Source: CAZOHG01 sp964579725 (lineage in GTDB: Bacteria; Zhuqueibacterota; JdFR-76; BMS3Abin05). Taken from it: 64,000 nucleotides of DNA. Shown piece after piece: positions 1-8,031 of the stretch (the first letter of the stretch is position 1; every line of letters begins with the position of its first letter). The translations under genes were made by a program, and so were the position numbers. The notes beneath the pieces are model-generated. The model made no database searches, was not told where the DNA came from, and worked only from the letters and a program-made list of their open reading frames with translations. The DNA lies in the NCBI GenBank assembly GCA_964579725.1, contig CAZOHG010000013.1:7820-71819 (forward strand), given 5' to 3'.

Positions 1-606
1 AATCGCGGCCGAGGCTGCAGAATCAGCCGAACTCAATTTGGACGAACCGGTTGCCATCCGGTGAGCGTTGAGACTGGCGGAATTTAAACCTGTCCGTGTT
101 GCAGACGTTTCCGAAAGAGCCACTTCGTCCAAAATGTAACGAACCCGTTCCTCGACGGGGGGTGTTTGAACCGCGGATTTGGACTGCTGCGGCGACGGCA
201 GGCTCACCAAGACGCTTTTGGAAGTCACCGGTCTCAAAGCCTGAGTGGCAGAGTGCGTTTGGAAAAACAGGTTAAACGCTAAAATAGAAACAGCCGCAAG
301 GGAGACCAATGCCAGGCCGTAGGCGGGTGCCCGATTTCCGGAAAGCTTCAGCAGAAGGCGCTCAAAGAAATTTTCGCGTTCCAACTCCCTCCGAATCCGG
401 CTACGGAGCACAACCTCAAAGGTAGAAGAGGTGTGAATGTGGGGCAATTCCTGCAAATGCCGTCGAACGAGCTTGACTCGCTGGAAAGTGGTTTTGCAGG
501 TGTGACAACCCAGCAGATGTTCTTCAAATTGCTTTTTGCGTTCCCCGCTTAAAAATCCGTCCAAATAATCGGTAATGAGGGATGTAAACTGGTCGCAAGA
601 GATCAT
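1..606 (-). CDS. Zinc-finger anti-sigma factor, partial
   Basis: The frame is open to the left edge, so the C-terminus is missing; 202 codons are visible. The N-terminus has the ZAS anti-sigma zinc signature: Cys4, then His30-x3-Cys34-x2-Cys37. A hydrophobic segment at about residues 95-115 would place this domain in the cytoplasm and the rest outside, as in membrane anti-sigma factors that hold an ECF sigma factor inactive. The start ATG at 606 has an AGGAGGAG ribosome site five bases upstream. The gene lies downstream of the ECF sigma gene on the same strand, the usual pairing, but 352 bases separate them, so it may have its own promoter. The visible periplasmic part is rich in Ser, Pro and Thr and shows no domain I recognise. 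Confidence 0.85.
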   Translation of the reverse strand, partial: MISCDQFTSLITDYLDGFLSGERKKQFEEHLLGCHTCKTTFQRVKLVRRHLQELPHIHTSSTFEVVLRSRIRRELERENFFERLLLKLSGNRAPAYGLALVSLAAVSILAFNLFFQTHSATQALRPVTSKSVLVSLPSPQQSKSAVQTPPVEERVRYILDEVALSETSATRTGLNSASLNAHRMATGSSKLSSADSAASAAI

Positions 607-759
607 CCAACTCCTCCTCTGATTGTTCCAAAATGTCTATTGGTTTTATTCGTAAAAAGTAATTTTGCGGCGAATTCAAAGCAATTTGCTCCACATTATT
701 TTTTCAAACATCGGTTCCCAGAGTAAATTTGTTGAGCCCCCTCGCCTGATTCACATTCA

Positions 760-789
760 TTTAACCCCACAAGGGGCTGAATAAGTTCC
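760..789 (-). promoter_or_regulatory. Candidate ECF-type promoter
   Basis: On the minus strand a GGAACTT element (789-783) is followed after 17 bases by GTTAAA (765-760). The first element matches the well-known sigma-E -35 consensus; the second only loosely matches a -10. It lies in the 352-base gap (607-958) between the sigma gene and the anti-sigma gene and would give a leader of roughly 140 bases. I see no other feature in that gap. The call is by eye and speculative; it would fit autoregulation by the adjacent sigma factor. Confidence 0.3.
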
Positions 790-958
790 CCAAAATCTTA
801 CTCGGTGACAAAGAATAGTAAAAAAATCTCTCTTGTTGTATTAAATGCACAAAAGAACGGAAAATCTAACAATTCAACAAGCACGCTGCCAAAGAATGAA
901 ACGAAATAGTGGTCATTTGCATCACCACATGTAATTGTTGCAATGACCCATTCAAGCG

Positions 959-1606
959 CTAACGATTTTTCTTGGGGTTTTTCTTCTCCATTAAAAACCC
1001 CAGTTTTTCCTGCAACCGCAACCTGGCCCGATTGACTCGCGATTTGACCGTTCCGATGGGAATTTTGACTATTTTACTGATTTCTTCGTAGGAAAGTTCC
1101 TGCACGTCCCGAAGAATAATAACCTCCCGAAATTTCGGCGAAAGATTCTGAATTTCCTTTTGAATGATTTCGTCGTACATCGTACTGTTGACTTCTTTTT
1201 CAGGGCTCAGGGTTTCGTCTGCAATTTCGTAATCTTTGTCTTCGTAGCCGATGTCGCTAATGGAAAACAGGTTGCGTTTCTTGCGTTTGCGCAATTCCGT
1301 TTTGGCCAGATTCCCCGCAATCGTGTAAATCCACGTGGAAAATTTAGCTACTTTTCGGTAGGCGTGTTTATTTTTAAACACGCGCAAAAAGGTCTCCTGT
1401 ACAATATCTTCGGATTCTGTTCGATTGCCCAAAAATCGGTACACAAAATTTAGGAGGGGGTCTTTGTACCGCCGCACAATTTCATCGAACGCCCGCAAAT
1501 CACCGTTCTGGAAGCGCTCAATCAGCACTTCGTCTTCGAGCGAACGGTAATCGACCGGATGTGAAAAATCGGTCTCTTTATTTTGGGGAAAAGAGGGATC
1601 GGTCAT
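959..1606 (-). CDS. ECF (sigma-70 family) RNA polymerase sigma factor
   Basis: 215 residues, with sigma region 2 at about 38-105 (an AFDEIVRRY segment followed by a SEDIVQETFLRVF segment) and region 4 at about 150-205, containing the helix-turn-helix stretch IPIGTVKSRVNRARLRL that reads the -35 element. No region 3 or region 1, so it is an extracytoplasmic-function sigma factor. Its ATG overlaps the holA stop codon in an ATGA, so it is translationally coupled to holA; the zinc-finger anti-sigma gene lies downstream. A basic tail (KKNPKKNR) follows region 4. The regulon cannot be read from sequence. Confidence 0.93.
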   Translation of the reverse strand: MTDPSFPQNKETDFSHPVDYRSLEDEVLIERFQNGDLRAFDEIVRRYKDPLLNFVYRFLGNRTESEDIVQETFLRVFKNKHAYRKVAKFSTWIYTIAGNLAKTELRKRKKRNLFSISDIGYEDKDYEIADETLSPEKEVNSTMYDEIIQKEIQNLSPKFREVIILRDVQELSYEEISKIVKIPIGTVKSRVNRARLRLQEKLGFLMEKKNPKKNR

Positions 1607-2625
1607 CTTTGTTGTGTGCGAATTGTCCTTTCGTGCGTCAAATGGTACAACAGGAAATCCATGATTAGGCGTTGGTTTTGGTAGTGCGATTTTAGGTTTT
1701 GATCGGCTGCTAAAAGATAGCGAAAATTGGCCACTATTTTTGCTTCGGAATAATTTTTTGCCTGCCGAAAATATTTTTCGATGAAATAGGGCGGTGTGTG
1801 CGTCTTGGCTGCAATCTCCTTTGCCGGGAGACCTTTCGCTTGAAGCATTTTAATCCGCAACAGCTTGGTAAAATAAGACGTTAACATGGTCACAATGTAG
1901 ATGGGAGATTCCCCCAATTCTAACATTTGCCGCACAATGGCTACGGTGCGCATGAATTTCTTCTCACCAATGGAGTCCCAGACCTCAAAAATATTAAACG
2001 CTTTTGAAACACCCACCAAGCCCTCCACGGCTGTTTCGTCGATTTCGCTTTTTTCTTTGGTAAATTGGAGCAGCTTGTCGATTTCGTTGGAAATTTCCTG
2101 CAGTGAACGGCCCGAACGGGCTAACAGCAATTGGGTGGCTCTGGGGGTAATGCGTTTGCCTCGGTTCTGGACTTCTTCCTGAATCCACTGGAAAAGCCGT
2201 CGCTCGGTTAAAGATTTGAACTGAACGCCAACCGCGTGCTTTAGTAAATCCTTGTGAAATTTCTTCAAATCGCTGTGGTTGGACACTAAAATAAGCGTTG
2301 TCTGCGAGGCCGGGCGTGCTGCGTACTTGAGCAAAAGGGTTTTTCCCTCGGCAGAAAGGCGATCAATGTTTTTTACAATGACCAGGCGTTTTTGGGCCAT
2401 CATGGGGATGGCCGTGGCAATTTGAATAATCCGGTCGCCGGAAACGTCTTCGCCGTACAGCAAATCCAGATTAAAATCGCGAACATTTTCAGGAATGATT
2501 TTTTCGATTGCGTGATTAAGGGCTCGTTCAATCAGGAAATACTCGTCTCCGTAAAAAAAATAAACCCTTTTTAGTTTTCCGGATTTGAGTTCCTTTTCAA
2601 ATGATTGCGGAGTTAACGCCGTCAT
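1603..2625 (-). CDS. holA: DNA polymerase III delta subunit
   Basis: 340 residues, the usual length for HolA, the clamp-loader subunit that opens the beta sliding clamp. The N-terminus (KRVYFFYGDEYFLIERAL) is the typical YFFYGDE start of the AAA+-like domain; later segments such as ATAIPMMAQKRLVIVKN and SGRSLQEISNEIDKLL match the family, as does the all-alpha C-terminal collar domain. Like other delta subunits it lacks a proper Walker A. The stop overlaps the start of the ECF sigma factor by four bases, an unusual partner for a replication gene. Confidence 0.92.
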   Translation of the reverse strand: MTALTPQSFEKELKSGKLKRVYFFYGDEYFLIERALNHAIEKIIPENVRDFNLDLLYGEDVSGDRIIQIATAIPMMAQKRLVIVKNIDRLSAEGKTLLLKYAARPASQTTLILVSNHSDLKKFHKDLLKHAVGVQFKSLTERRLFQWIQEEVQNRGKRITPRATQLLLARSGRSLQEISNEIDKLLQFTKEKSEIDETAVEGLVGVSKAFNIFEVWDSIGEKKFMRTVAIVRQMLELGESPIYIVTMLTSYFTKLLRIKMLQAKGLPAKEIAAKTHTPPYFIEKYFRQAKNYSEAKIVANFRYLLAADQNLKSHYQNQRLIMDFLLYHLTHERTIRTQQR

Positions 2626-2750
2626 TCCAATTCATTCCCATGATTTGTAAAAAACGCTGATTTTGCTCTAAATGCTTTGAAAATATACGCAAAAATTGAC
2701 TAAGATTCAAGTGAACTTCCCCAAGCAAAACGGCGCTGAGGGCCAAACAA

Positions 2751-2882
2751 TTAAAGCCGACTTTTCGTTGCAGGGGTTTTCTTTTTCTTTTCCTTCCGAA
2801 GGGCCCAGTACAGCGAAAAAGCAAATCCGCCCCAGACGCCGCCCAAAATCAAAATCATGAAAACAAGGGCCCCGGTTGTCAT
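2751..2882 (-). CDS. MetS-like small subunit of NSS transporter
   Basis: A 43-residue protein starting at an ATG that overlaps the stop codon of the NSS transporter (ATGA). Residues 5-27 form one hydrophobic helix, followed by a very basic tail (RKEKKKK). In Corynebacterium the sodium-dependent methionine importer MetP needs a small one-helix partner, MetS, encoded directly behind it; size, topology, order and translational coupling all match. It is easily missed by gene callers. I infer the partnership from context; sequence similarity in so short a protein is weak evidence. Confidence 0.7.
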   Translation of the reverse strand: MTTGALVFMILILGGVWGGFAFSLYWALRKEKKKKTPATKSRL

Positions 2883-4348
2883 GAAGGTTCCCTTTCCAAA
2901 ATCCACTTGACAAACCATTTGTTTAAACCGATGAAAATTAGAATCACCACGCCCCATTGGAAGAAACAGGTGCCCAGACTGTATGTGTGAAAGGGATTCC
3001 ACCAACCTCGTGTGTCGTAGGCAGAAACAGATTGGTAGAACCACCAGATGAGCATGCCGAAAAATTCAAGGGGAATCAAATACTTGACAACCCTGTCGAA
3101 CCAGCGGCCTACACGAATGTCCGATTGGGCTGTGTTTAGCAATTCGGTTCGGAAACGACGCACCCCAAAATGAATGGCGGCGATGGAAAAGAAAAATCCG
3201 CTGAGCAGCAGTCCGATTCCCCAGGCCCAATCCTGATTGTTGAAAAATCGCAGCGAAAGGGCTGAAGGAGCTCCGAGTAAAACAGTAACCACCCAAACGA
3301 TCCGAATGGCAGCCCGGCGGGAAAGCCCCATGTCCATGAAATTCCGGGTTGCCATTTCAACCATGGAAATTAACGAAGAGAGGGTGGCAAAGGTAAGCGC
3401 CAGAAAAAAGAGCGCGGCAAAAAAGGCTCCGCCCGGCATTTTGTCAAAGAGACGAGGAATCCAAATAAAGGTGAGCCCGGTATTATCGGCGTGCATGGCT
3501 TCCAATGCCGAGCTGAGGGGAAGCAGGGCAAAAACGGTGGGAATAATGGCCAAGGCCGCAAACAATGAAGCCGAATTGTTGCCCAGGCCGGTGACAAAGG
3601 AGTTCAAAACAATGTCTTCGTTTTTCTTCAGGTACACCCCGTAGGTTAGAATCAGTCCCCACCCGGCTCCCGTGGACCAGGCCGATTGTGTAAGCGCTTG
3701 CAGCCAAACACGGTAGTCCAATAATTTGTGAAGATTGGGATTAAATAGGTAATTGAGGCCGTTTACGGCACCAGGCAAGGTTACGGCACGCACGGAAGCG
3801 ATCAAAATCAGGACGAAAAGGGAGGGAATAAGCATTTTGTTCCATCGTTCGATGCCGCGTGTCACGCCCTGTTGAATAATCCAGGCTGCGGCGCTAATAG
3901 CCAGTAGGTGAAACAGCAGCGGCCAAAAAGAGTGGGTAAAATGGCTCCAGTAGGCCGCGGGATCCGGCGCAATGGCGGTGTGAAAAAGCGAACGAAAAAA
4001 ATAGTGCAGGCTCCAGCCGGTGACCACGGAATAATAGAATAGAATGCCCATGGTGCAAAAACCGACAAAAGCCCCCATCCAGGCGTACTTTTTCCCGAGG
4101 AAATGACCAAATGCGCCGATCGTCCCCAAGTGAGTTTTTTGGCCCATGGCAAATTCCACCATAATAAGGGGAATGGACCAGAGGAAGAGAAAAATGATCC
4201 AAGGAATGAGAAAGGCACTACCGCCGTTTTGAGCCACCATTCGCGGAAAGCGCCAAATATTCCCGGCTCCGACAGCCATCCCCATGGCGGCCAAAATAAG
4301 TCCGAGGCGCGAAGAAAATTCCTCTCGTTTTGTAGTATCGGTTGGCAT
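2879..4348 (-). CDS. Sodium-dependent neurotransmitter:sodium symporter (NSS/SNF) family transporter
   Basis: 489 residues with about 11-12 membrane helices. The N-terminal signature is clear: GAGNIWRFP in helix 1, the unwound sodium- and substrate-binding helix of the LeuT fold, followed by NGGSAFLIPW and a VEFAMGQ segment. Bacterial members import amino acids (Leu, Trp, Tyr, Met/Ala types) with sodium. The downstream MetS-like gene points to the MetP-like branch, so methionine or alanine is a reasonable but unproven substrate. It starts close to, and divergently from, tRNA-Leu; the 250-base gap must hold both promoters. Confidence 0.93.
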   Translation of the reverse strand: MPTDTTKREEFSSRLGLILAAMGMAVGAGNIWRFPRMVAQNGGSAFLIPWIIFLFLWSIPLIMVEFAMGQKTHLGTIGAFGHFLGKKYAWMGAFVGFCTMGILFYYSVVTGWSLHYFFRSLFHTAIAPDPAAYWSHFTHSFWPLLFHLLAISAAAWIIQQGVTRGIERWNKMLIPSLFVLILIASVRAVTLPGAVNGLNYLFNPNLHKLLDYRVWLQALTQSAWSTGAGWGLILTYGVYLKKNEDIVLNSFVTGLGNNSASLFAALAIIPTVFALLPLSSALEAMHADNTGLTFIWIPRLFDKMPGGAFFAALFFLALTFATLSSLISMVEMATRNFMDMGLSRRAAIRIVWVVTVLLGAPSALSLRFFNNQDWAWGIGLLLSGFFFSIAAIHFGVRRFRTELLNTAQSDIRVGRWFDRVVKYLIPLEFFGMLIWWFYQSVSAYDTRGWWNPFHTYSLGTCFFQWGVVILIFIGLNKWFVKWILEREPS

Positions 4349-4549
4349 TGGGTTCCAGATTGGTTTTGGCGATCGTTGTGTTTCGTAATAATTGTAAAAA
4401 ATAATCTTTTTCGGGAGAAAATCAAGTCATTTTCCGGGCAATGCCCAACAAATTTGTTGGAACTCTTCTCCAGAAAGGACAGAAAGATCGGAGAAAAAGT
4501 CCCGAAAAAAAGGGGAACGAAAAAAAACGACGCAAAAATGAGAAATCTC

Positions 4550-4578
4550 TTGACTTTTGGCTCGAATTTAAATAAATT
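4550..4578 (+). promoter_or_regulatory. Candidate sigma-70 promoter for tRNA-Leu
   Basis: TTGACT (4550-4555) and TAAATT (4573-4578) with 17 bases between them, in an AT-rich stretch about 20 bases before the mature tRNA. Five of six and four of six bases agree with the consensus hexamers. Confidence 0.5.
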
Positions 4579-4598
4579 TATTTCGCTTGTGAAAAATT

Positions 4599-4682
4599 GC
4601 CGAAGTGGCGGAACTGGTAGACGCGCTACGTTCAGGGCGTAGTGTCCGCACGGGCGTGGGGGTTCGAATCCCCCCTTCGGCA
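4599..4682 (+). tRNA. tRNA-Leu (anticodon CAG)
   Basis: Acceptor arms GCCGAAG (4599-4605) and CTTCGGC (4675-4681) pair fully, with discriminator A at 4682. The anticodon stem CTACG/CGTAG holds loop TTCAGGG, anticodon CAG at 4633-4635, reading CUG leucine codons. A long variable arm and the GGTTCGAATC T-arm mark a class II leucine tRNA. The CCA end is not encoded. A run of T follows at once. Confidence 0.97.
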
Positions 4683-4742
4683 CTTTTTTCCTCTTCCGAC
4701 TTTCTGGCCGAAAATTTTCCACCAAAAGGAATAAATGACCCC

Positions 4743-4767
4743 AAACTGGGAAAAATTTGCCCAGTTT
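4743..4767 (+). terminator. Hairpin downstream of tRNA-Leu
   Basis: Perfect 8-base inverted repeat AAACTGGG (4743-4750) and CCCAGTTT (4760-4767) with a 9-base loop. There is only a short T run, so it may be a weak terminator for the tRNA transcript. Confidence 0.4.
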
Positions 4768-4931
4768 CTGCCTCCCCGTGTGGTATTTTGCCCCGCCCCG
4801 CCGCTACCACTAACTGTAATCACTTGTTTTTCCGAAAAATGAGCGAAAAAAAATACCCTCTTTGTTCCGAAAATGATTTTGGCACAAGACTTGCAATTGG
4901 GAGTTGTGTCTACCTGAAATTCGGAGCAAAA

Positions 4932-5399
4932 ATGAACAATATTTTGATTATTGACGATGAAGAAGACATCTTGGAGGTGCTCTCGGATGTCATTAAAGGC
5001 TGGGGCCATTTACCCATTGTGGCTCGGGACGGAAAGGACGGTCTGGAAAAATTTCAGAAAGTTCCGGTGGATTTGATCCTCAGCGACATTAAAATGCCCA
5101 ATTTAGACGGGATCAGCCTGCTGGAACGCGTGCGCCGAAGCGACCGCAATATTCCGGTCATTTTGCTCACGGGCTACCCCTCGGTGGATTCGGCCGTCAG
5201 TGCCATGAAGGAAGGTGCCTTCGATTACATTACCAAACCCGTGAATCTGGACGAACTGAAGATCAAAATCGAACGGGGGCTGGAGCGAGCCCGGTTGAAA
5301 CAATCCATGAATTTTCTCAAAGGAGTCAACTGGTCTCTGCTAATTTCGATTCCCATTTGGTTGATTTTGGGCATTATTTTAGCCAAATTGCTGCACTAA
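4932..5399 (+). CDS. Response regulator receiver with C-terminal membrane anchor
   Basis: 155 residues. The receiver domain (1-120) is complete: acidic pocket Asp8/Asp9, phospho-acceptor Asp52 (in ILSDIKMP), Thr80 and Lys102 before the KP pair. It has no DNA-binding or enzymatic output domain. After a short basic linker, residues 132-154 form one strongly hydrophobic helix, so the protein should sit on the inner membrane with the receiver in the cytoplasm. The ATG at 4932 is chosen because of the GGAG five bases upstream and because any longer frame would run through the tRNA. No histidine kinase lies nearby. A single-domain regulator tethered to the membrane is unusual; it might be a phosphate sink or control a membrane partner. 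Confidence 0.88.
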   Translation: MNNILIIDDEEDILEVLSDVIKGWGHLPIVARDGKDGLEKFQKVPVDLILSDIKMPNLDGISLLERVRRSDRNIPVILLTGYPSVDSAVSAMKEGAFDYITKPVNLDELKIKIERGLERARLKQSMNFLKGVNWSLLISIPIWLILGIILAKLLH

Positions 5400-5406
5400 T
5401 TTTAGG

Positions 5407-5464
5407 GTCTCCCGCAGATTGTAAAGATTTGCCACTTGCCTCCTCCTCAGGGTCTGCGGGAGAC
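5407..5464. terminator. Long-loop inverted repeat between convergent genes
   Basis: Perfect 12-base inverted repeat, GTCTCCCGCAGA (5407-5418) and TCTGCGGGAGAC (5453-5464), separated by a 34-base loop and followed by TTTACTTTT. It lies just after the response regulator stop and before the convergent alcohol dehydrogenase, so it could terminate both. The long loop is atypical. Confidence 0.5.
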
Positions 5465-5554
5465 TTTACTTTTCGTTACGTTGCCACGTTCCACCAATTC
5501 CGAATCGTTTGTTCCACGCAAAAGCCGATTTGAAATCTTCTACGGAGTGCCTTC

Positions 5555-6556
5555 CTACGGAATTTCCAGCACCCCTGCTCCGTTGATTTTACTTTCTTTG
5601 ACCAAACGCAACGCCGTGTTGGCCTCTGAAAGCGGGAAGACCTGAATTTCGGTGTGAAGAGGAATTTCGGCCGCCAGACGAAGGAGTTCCTCCGCGTCCT
5701 GGCGTGTGGCGTTGGCCACACTACGAACGGTTCGTTCGTGGTAGAGAAGAGTGTTGTAATCGATTTGTGGAATGGGGGTCATGTAGATTCCTGCCAGAGC
5801 CAGAGTCCCGCCTTTGTCCAAAACACGAAGGGCCTCCGGAACCAATTCGCCTGCCGGCGCAAAAATAATGGAACTGTCCATTTTGACAGGCGGGGTGTCT
5901 TCGGCGCGGCCTGCCCACCTGGCGCCTAATTGACGAGCCAATGCCTGGTGTTGTTTGCTGCGGGTGAACACGTACACGTTGCAGCCCCAATGAATGGCAA
6001 TTTGAATAATGACGTGAGCCGTTGCACCGAATCCGTACATGCCAAAGTTTTGCCCCGGTTTCAGTTCGCTGAGCTTGAGGGCACGGTAGCCCACCACCCC
6101 TGCGCAGAGAAGCGGAGCTGCTTGAAAATCCGGAAATCCTTCGGGTAAAAAGTAGGCAAAATCTTCGTGAATGATGTGGTACTGTGCGTAGCCGCCGTCC
6201 ACGTGGTAGCCGGTAAATTGGGCGTTTTCACACAGATTTTCTTTGCCTTCTTTGCAATATTTACATTTGCCGCAGGTAGAATACAGCCAGGGGACCCCAA
6301 CCCTGTCTCCGAGCTTGAAGCGGGTTGCGCCAGGTCCGCGCTTGTCAACCTGACCCACAATTTGGTGTCCGGGAATCAGCGGCAATTTGGGCAATGGAAG
6401 CTCGCCTTCCACCTCGTGCAGATCGGTGTGGCAAACACCGCACGCCTTGACGCGAATTCGGATTTCTCCCGGCCCCGGCTCGGGGTCAGGCAAATCAACA
6501 TATTTTAGGGGATTGGTTTCAATGGGAGCCGGTGCTGAAAATTGCATTGCCTTCAT
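5555..6556 (-). CDS. Zinc-dependent alcohol dehydrogenase (MDR family)
   Basis: 333 residues, slightly shorter than the usual 340-350. The catalytic zinc site is visible in ACGVCHTDLHEVEGELP and GHQIVGQVD, and the structural zinc site in the Cys-rich CGKCKYCKEGKENLC segment; the NAD-binding fold follows (MYGFGATAHVIIQIA). GATAH deviates from the canonical GxGxxG. It resembles the AdhP-like and 'zinc-binding alcohol dehydrogenase family' proteins acting on primary alcohols or aldehydes. A GTG six bases upstream is also open, but it falls in the GGAGGG ribosome site, so the ATG at 6556 is preferred. It appears monocistronic. Confidence 0.9.
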   Translation of the reverse strand: MKAMQFSAPAPIETNPLKYVDLPDPEPGPGEIRIRVKACGVCHTDLHEVEGELPLPKLPLIPGHQIVGQVDKRGPGATRFKLGDRVGVPWLYSTCGKCKYCKEGKENLCENAQFTGYHVDGGYAQYHIIHEDFAYFLPEGFPDFQAAPLLCAGVVGYRALKLSELKPGQNFGMYGFGATAHVIIQIAIHWGCNVYVFTRSKQHQALARQLGARWAGRAEDTPPVKMDSSIIFAPAGELVPEALRVLDKGGTLALAGIYMTPIPQIDYNTLLYHERTVRSVANATRQDAEELLRLAAEIPLHTEIQVFPLSEANTALRLVKESKINGAGVLEIP

Positions 6557-6723
6557 GGTCACCCTCCATTATTTTCAGGAAAATAATTTTTGCGGGTCTT
6601 TTTGACTTCGGTAAAATTTACCCCGTCAAAATCAAATTTTCAACCGCAAGTGCAGCTTTGGCTTGAAACGGCAAAAAATTTGGCCCCGCGGCTCCCTGAA
6701 AATCGAGTAAAATCCCCTCAAAA

Positions 6724-6748
6724 AGCCCTGAGAAAAAGATTTCAGGCT
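6724..6748 (-). terminator. Rho-independent terminator after namZ
   Basis: On the minus strand AGCCTGA pairs with TCAGGGCT (one bulged base), followed by TTTTT. It sits ten bases behind the muramidase stop codon. Confidence 0.6.
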
Positions 6749-6757
6749 GTTTTGGGT

Positions 6758-7981
6758 TCAATACAACAAATGTTGTTTCCGAAGCTTTAGGAATTCCAAA
6801 AGCCGTGGTTCGTCTGCTTTTAAAATTTTGTCGGCTGTCCAGCCTGCGAGAATTTCCTTTCGAATCTTGTCCGTTCCCATGGCCCGATCAAAACTGTCCG
6901 TCCGCTTCGTGTCAAAAATTCCGGCGTGGGGGTAAAGTTTGTACAGAGTCGTTAAAATGGTCAATTGCGTCAACATAGGAAGAAAACGCCGGTAGTTTAG
7001 AATATGGATTTGGACACCGCTACAGGTTTGTCCCTTAAAATGGGCGTAATATTGGTGAAAGGTAAGTGGGCGGAAAAAGACACCGGGCAAGTTGGCCGCA
7101 TTGAGAGCCTGAGCCAACGTGTCGGCGGAAATCCAGGGAGCGCCGGTAAGCTCAAACGGATTGGGTGTTCCCACCCCCTCGCTGAGTGTCCCTAATTCAC
7201 CAAATCCGCCTGTGGTAGCCACGAAAAAGGGGGTGTCCCAGCGGGGAACGTGGGGTGAGGTGGGAACCCACAAAAGACCGGTGTCGGCGAAAAGCATGGT
7301 GCGTTTCCAGCCGTCCATTTTGACAACCGTTAGATCGGCACCAATGCCGAACTCCGTGTTGAAAAGTTTCGCCAGCTCGCCAATGGTCATTCCGTGCACG
7401 TAGGGAATCGGGAAAATGCCAATGAACGATTTGAATTTTTTCTCCAATACAGGCCCTTCCACCAGAAGTCCCCCCATTGGATTGGGGCGGTCTAATACCA
7501 GAAACGGAATGCCTTTTTGAGCGGCTGCCTCCATGGAGAGCGCCAGAGTCGAAATGTAGGTGTAGGGGCGAATACCGATGTCCTGAATATCGAAAACGAG
7601 GACGTCCAGTGAGTCCAGCATTTGAGGCGTAGGTTTGCGATGTTTACCGTAAAGGCTGTACACGGGGAGCCCCGTTCGGGCGTCCGTGTAAGAGCCCACT
7701 TTGGCGCCTGCCGGCTGGGCCCCACGAACGCCATGTTCCGGGCCAAAAAGCGCTCGCAAATCCACTCCGGGAGCTCGGTAGAGAGCCTCAATGTCCGATT
7801 CCAAATCGGAGGTTAAAGCTGTGGCATTGGTAATGAGCCCCACGCGTTTTCCCTGGATCAGGTCGAGACGTTTTTCCAACAACACGTCAATGCCGGGTTT
7901 GACCACAGGGTGAAACGGCCCCGCAGCGGCTGAAATTAGAACGCTGAGTCCAATGAAGGACCCCAAGAGATAATCGAACAT
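6758..7981 (-). CDS. namZ: Exo-beta-N-acetylmuramidase NamZ-like (DUF1343, GH171)
   Basis: 407 residues. An N-terminal hydrophobic stretch of about 20 residues (FDYLLGSFIGLSVLISAAAG) looks like a signal peptide. The body has the DUF1343 hallmarks: GKRVGLITNATALTSD, LFGPEHGVRG, DVLVFDIQDIGIRPYTY, and LDRPNPMGG. NamZ enzymes of Bacillus and Tannerella release terminal MurNAc from peptidoglycan fragments, so a cell-wall recycling role is likely. The ATG at 7981 is chosen for the AAAGGAG ribosome site seven bases before it and the signal peptide. It follows the GNAT gene by 50 bases and probably shares its transcript. Confidence 0.9.
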   Translation of the reverse strand: MFDYLLGSFIGLSVLISAAAGPFHPVVKPGIDVLLEKRLDLIQGKRVGLITNATALTSDLESDIEALYRAPGVDLRALFGPEHGVRGAQPAGAKVGSYTDARTGLPVYSLYGKHRKPTPQMLDSLDVLVFDIQDIGIRPYTYISTLALSMEAAAQKGIPFLVLDRPNPMGGLLVEGPVLEKKFKSFIGIFPIPYVHGMTIGELAKLFNTEFGIGADLTVVKMDGWKRTMLFADTGLLWVPTSPHVPRWDTPFFVATTGGFGELGTLSEGVGTPNPFELTGAPWISADTLAQALNAANLPGVFFRPLTFHQYYAHFKGQTCSGVQIHILNYRRFLPMLTQLTILTTLYKLYPHAGIFDTKRTDSFDRAMGTDKIRKEILAGWTADKILKADEPRLLEFLKLRKQHLLY

Positions 7982-8031
7982 GAAAAACTCCTTTTGTGTC
8001 GCACGTTTTTTTTCAGATATTGGGTCAAAAC

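Noticed and set aside
3862..4725. A 287-codon minus-strand frame across the transporter start and tRNA-Leu
   Set aside because: It covers the tRNA on the wrong strand and overlaps a certain transporter gene in another frame.
4605..4931. An open frame that would extend the response regulator 109 codons upstream
   Set aside because: It runs through tRNA-Leu and has no ribosome site; the receiver domain begins properly at 4932.
6557..6562. GTG two codons upstream of the alcohol dehydrogenase ATG
   Set aside because: It lies against the GGAGGG ribosome site, leaving no spacing; the ATG at 6556 is well placed.
6590..6790. A 66-codon plus-strand frame between two minus-strand genes
   Set aside because: No ribosome site or similarity, and it crosses the namZ terminator.
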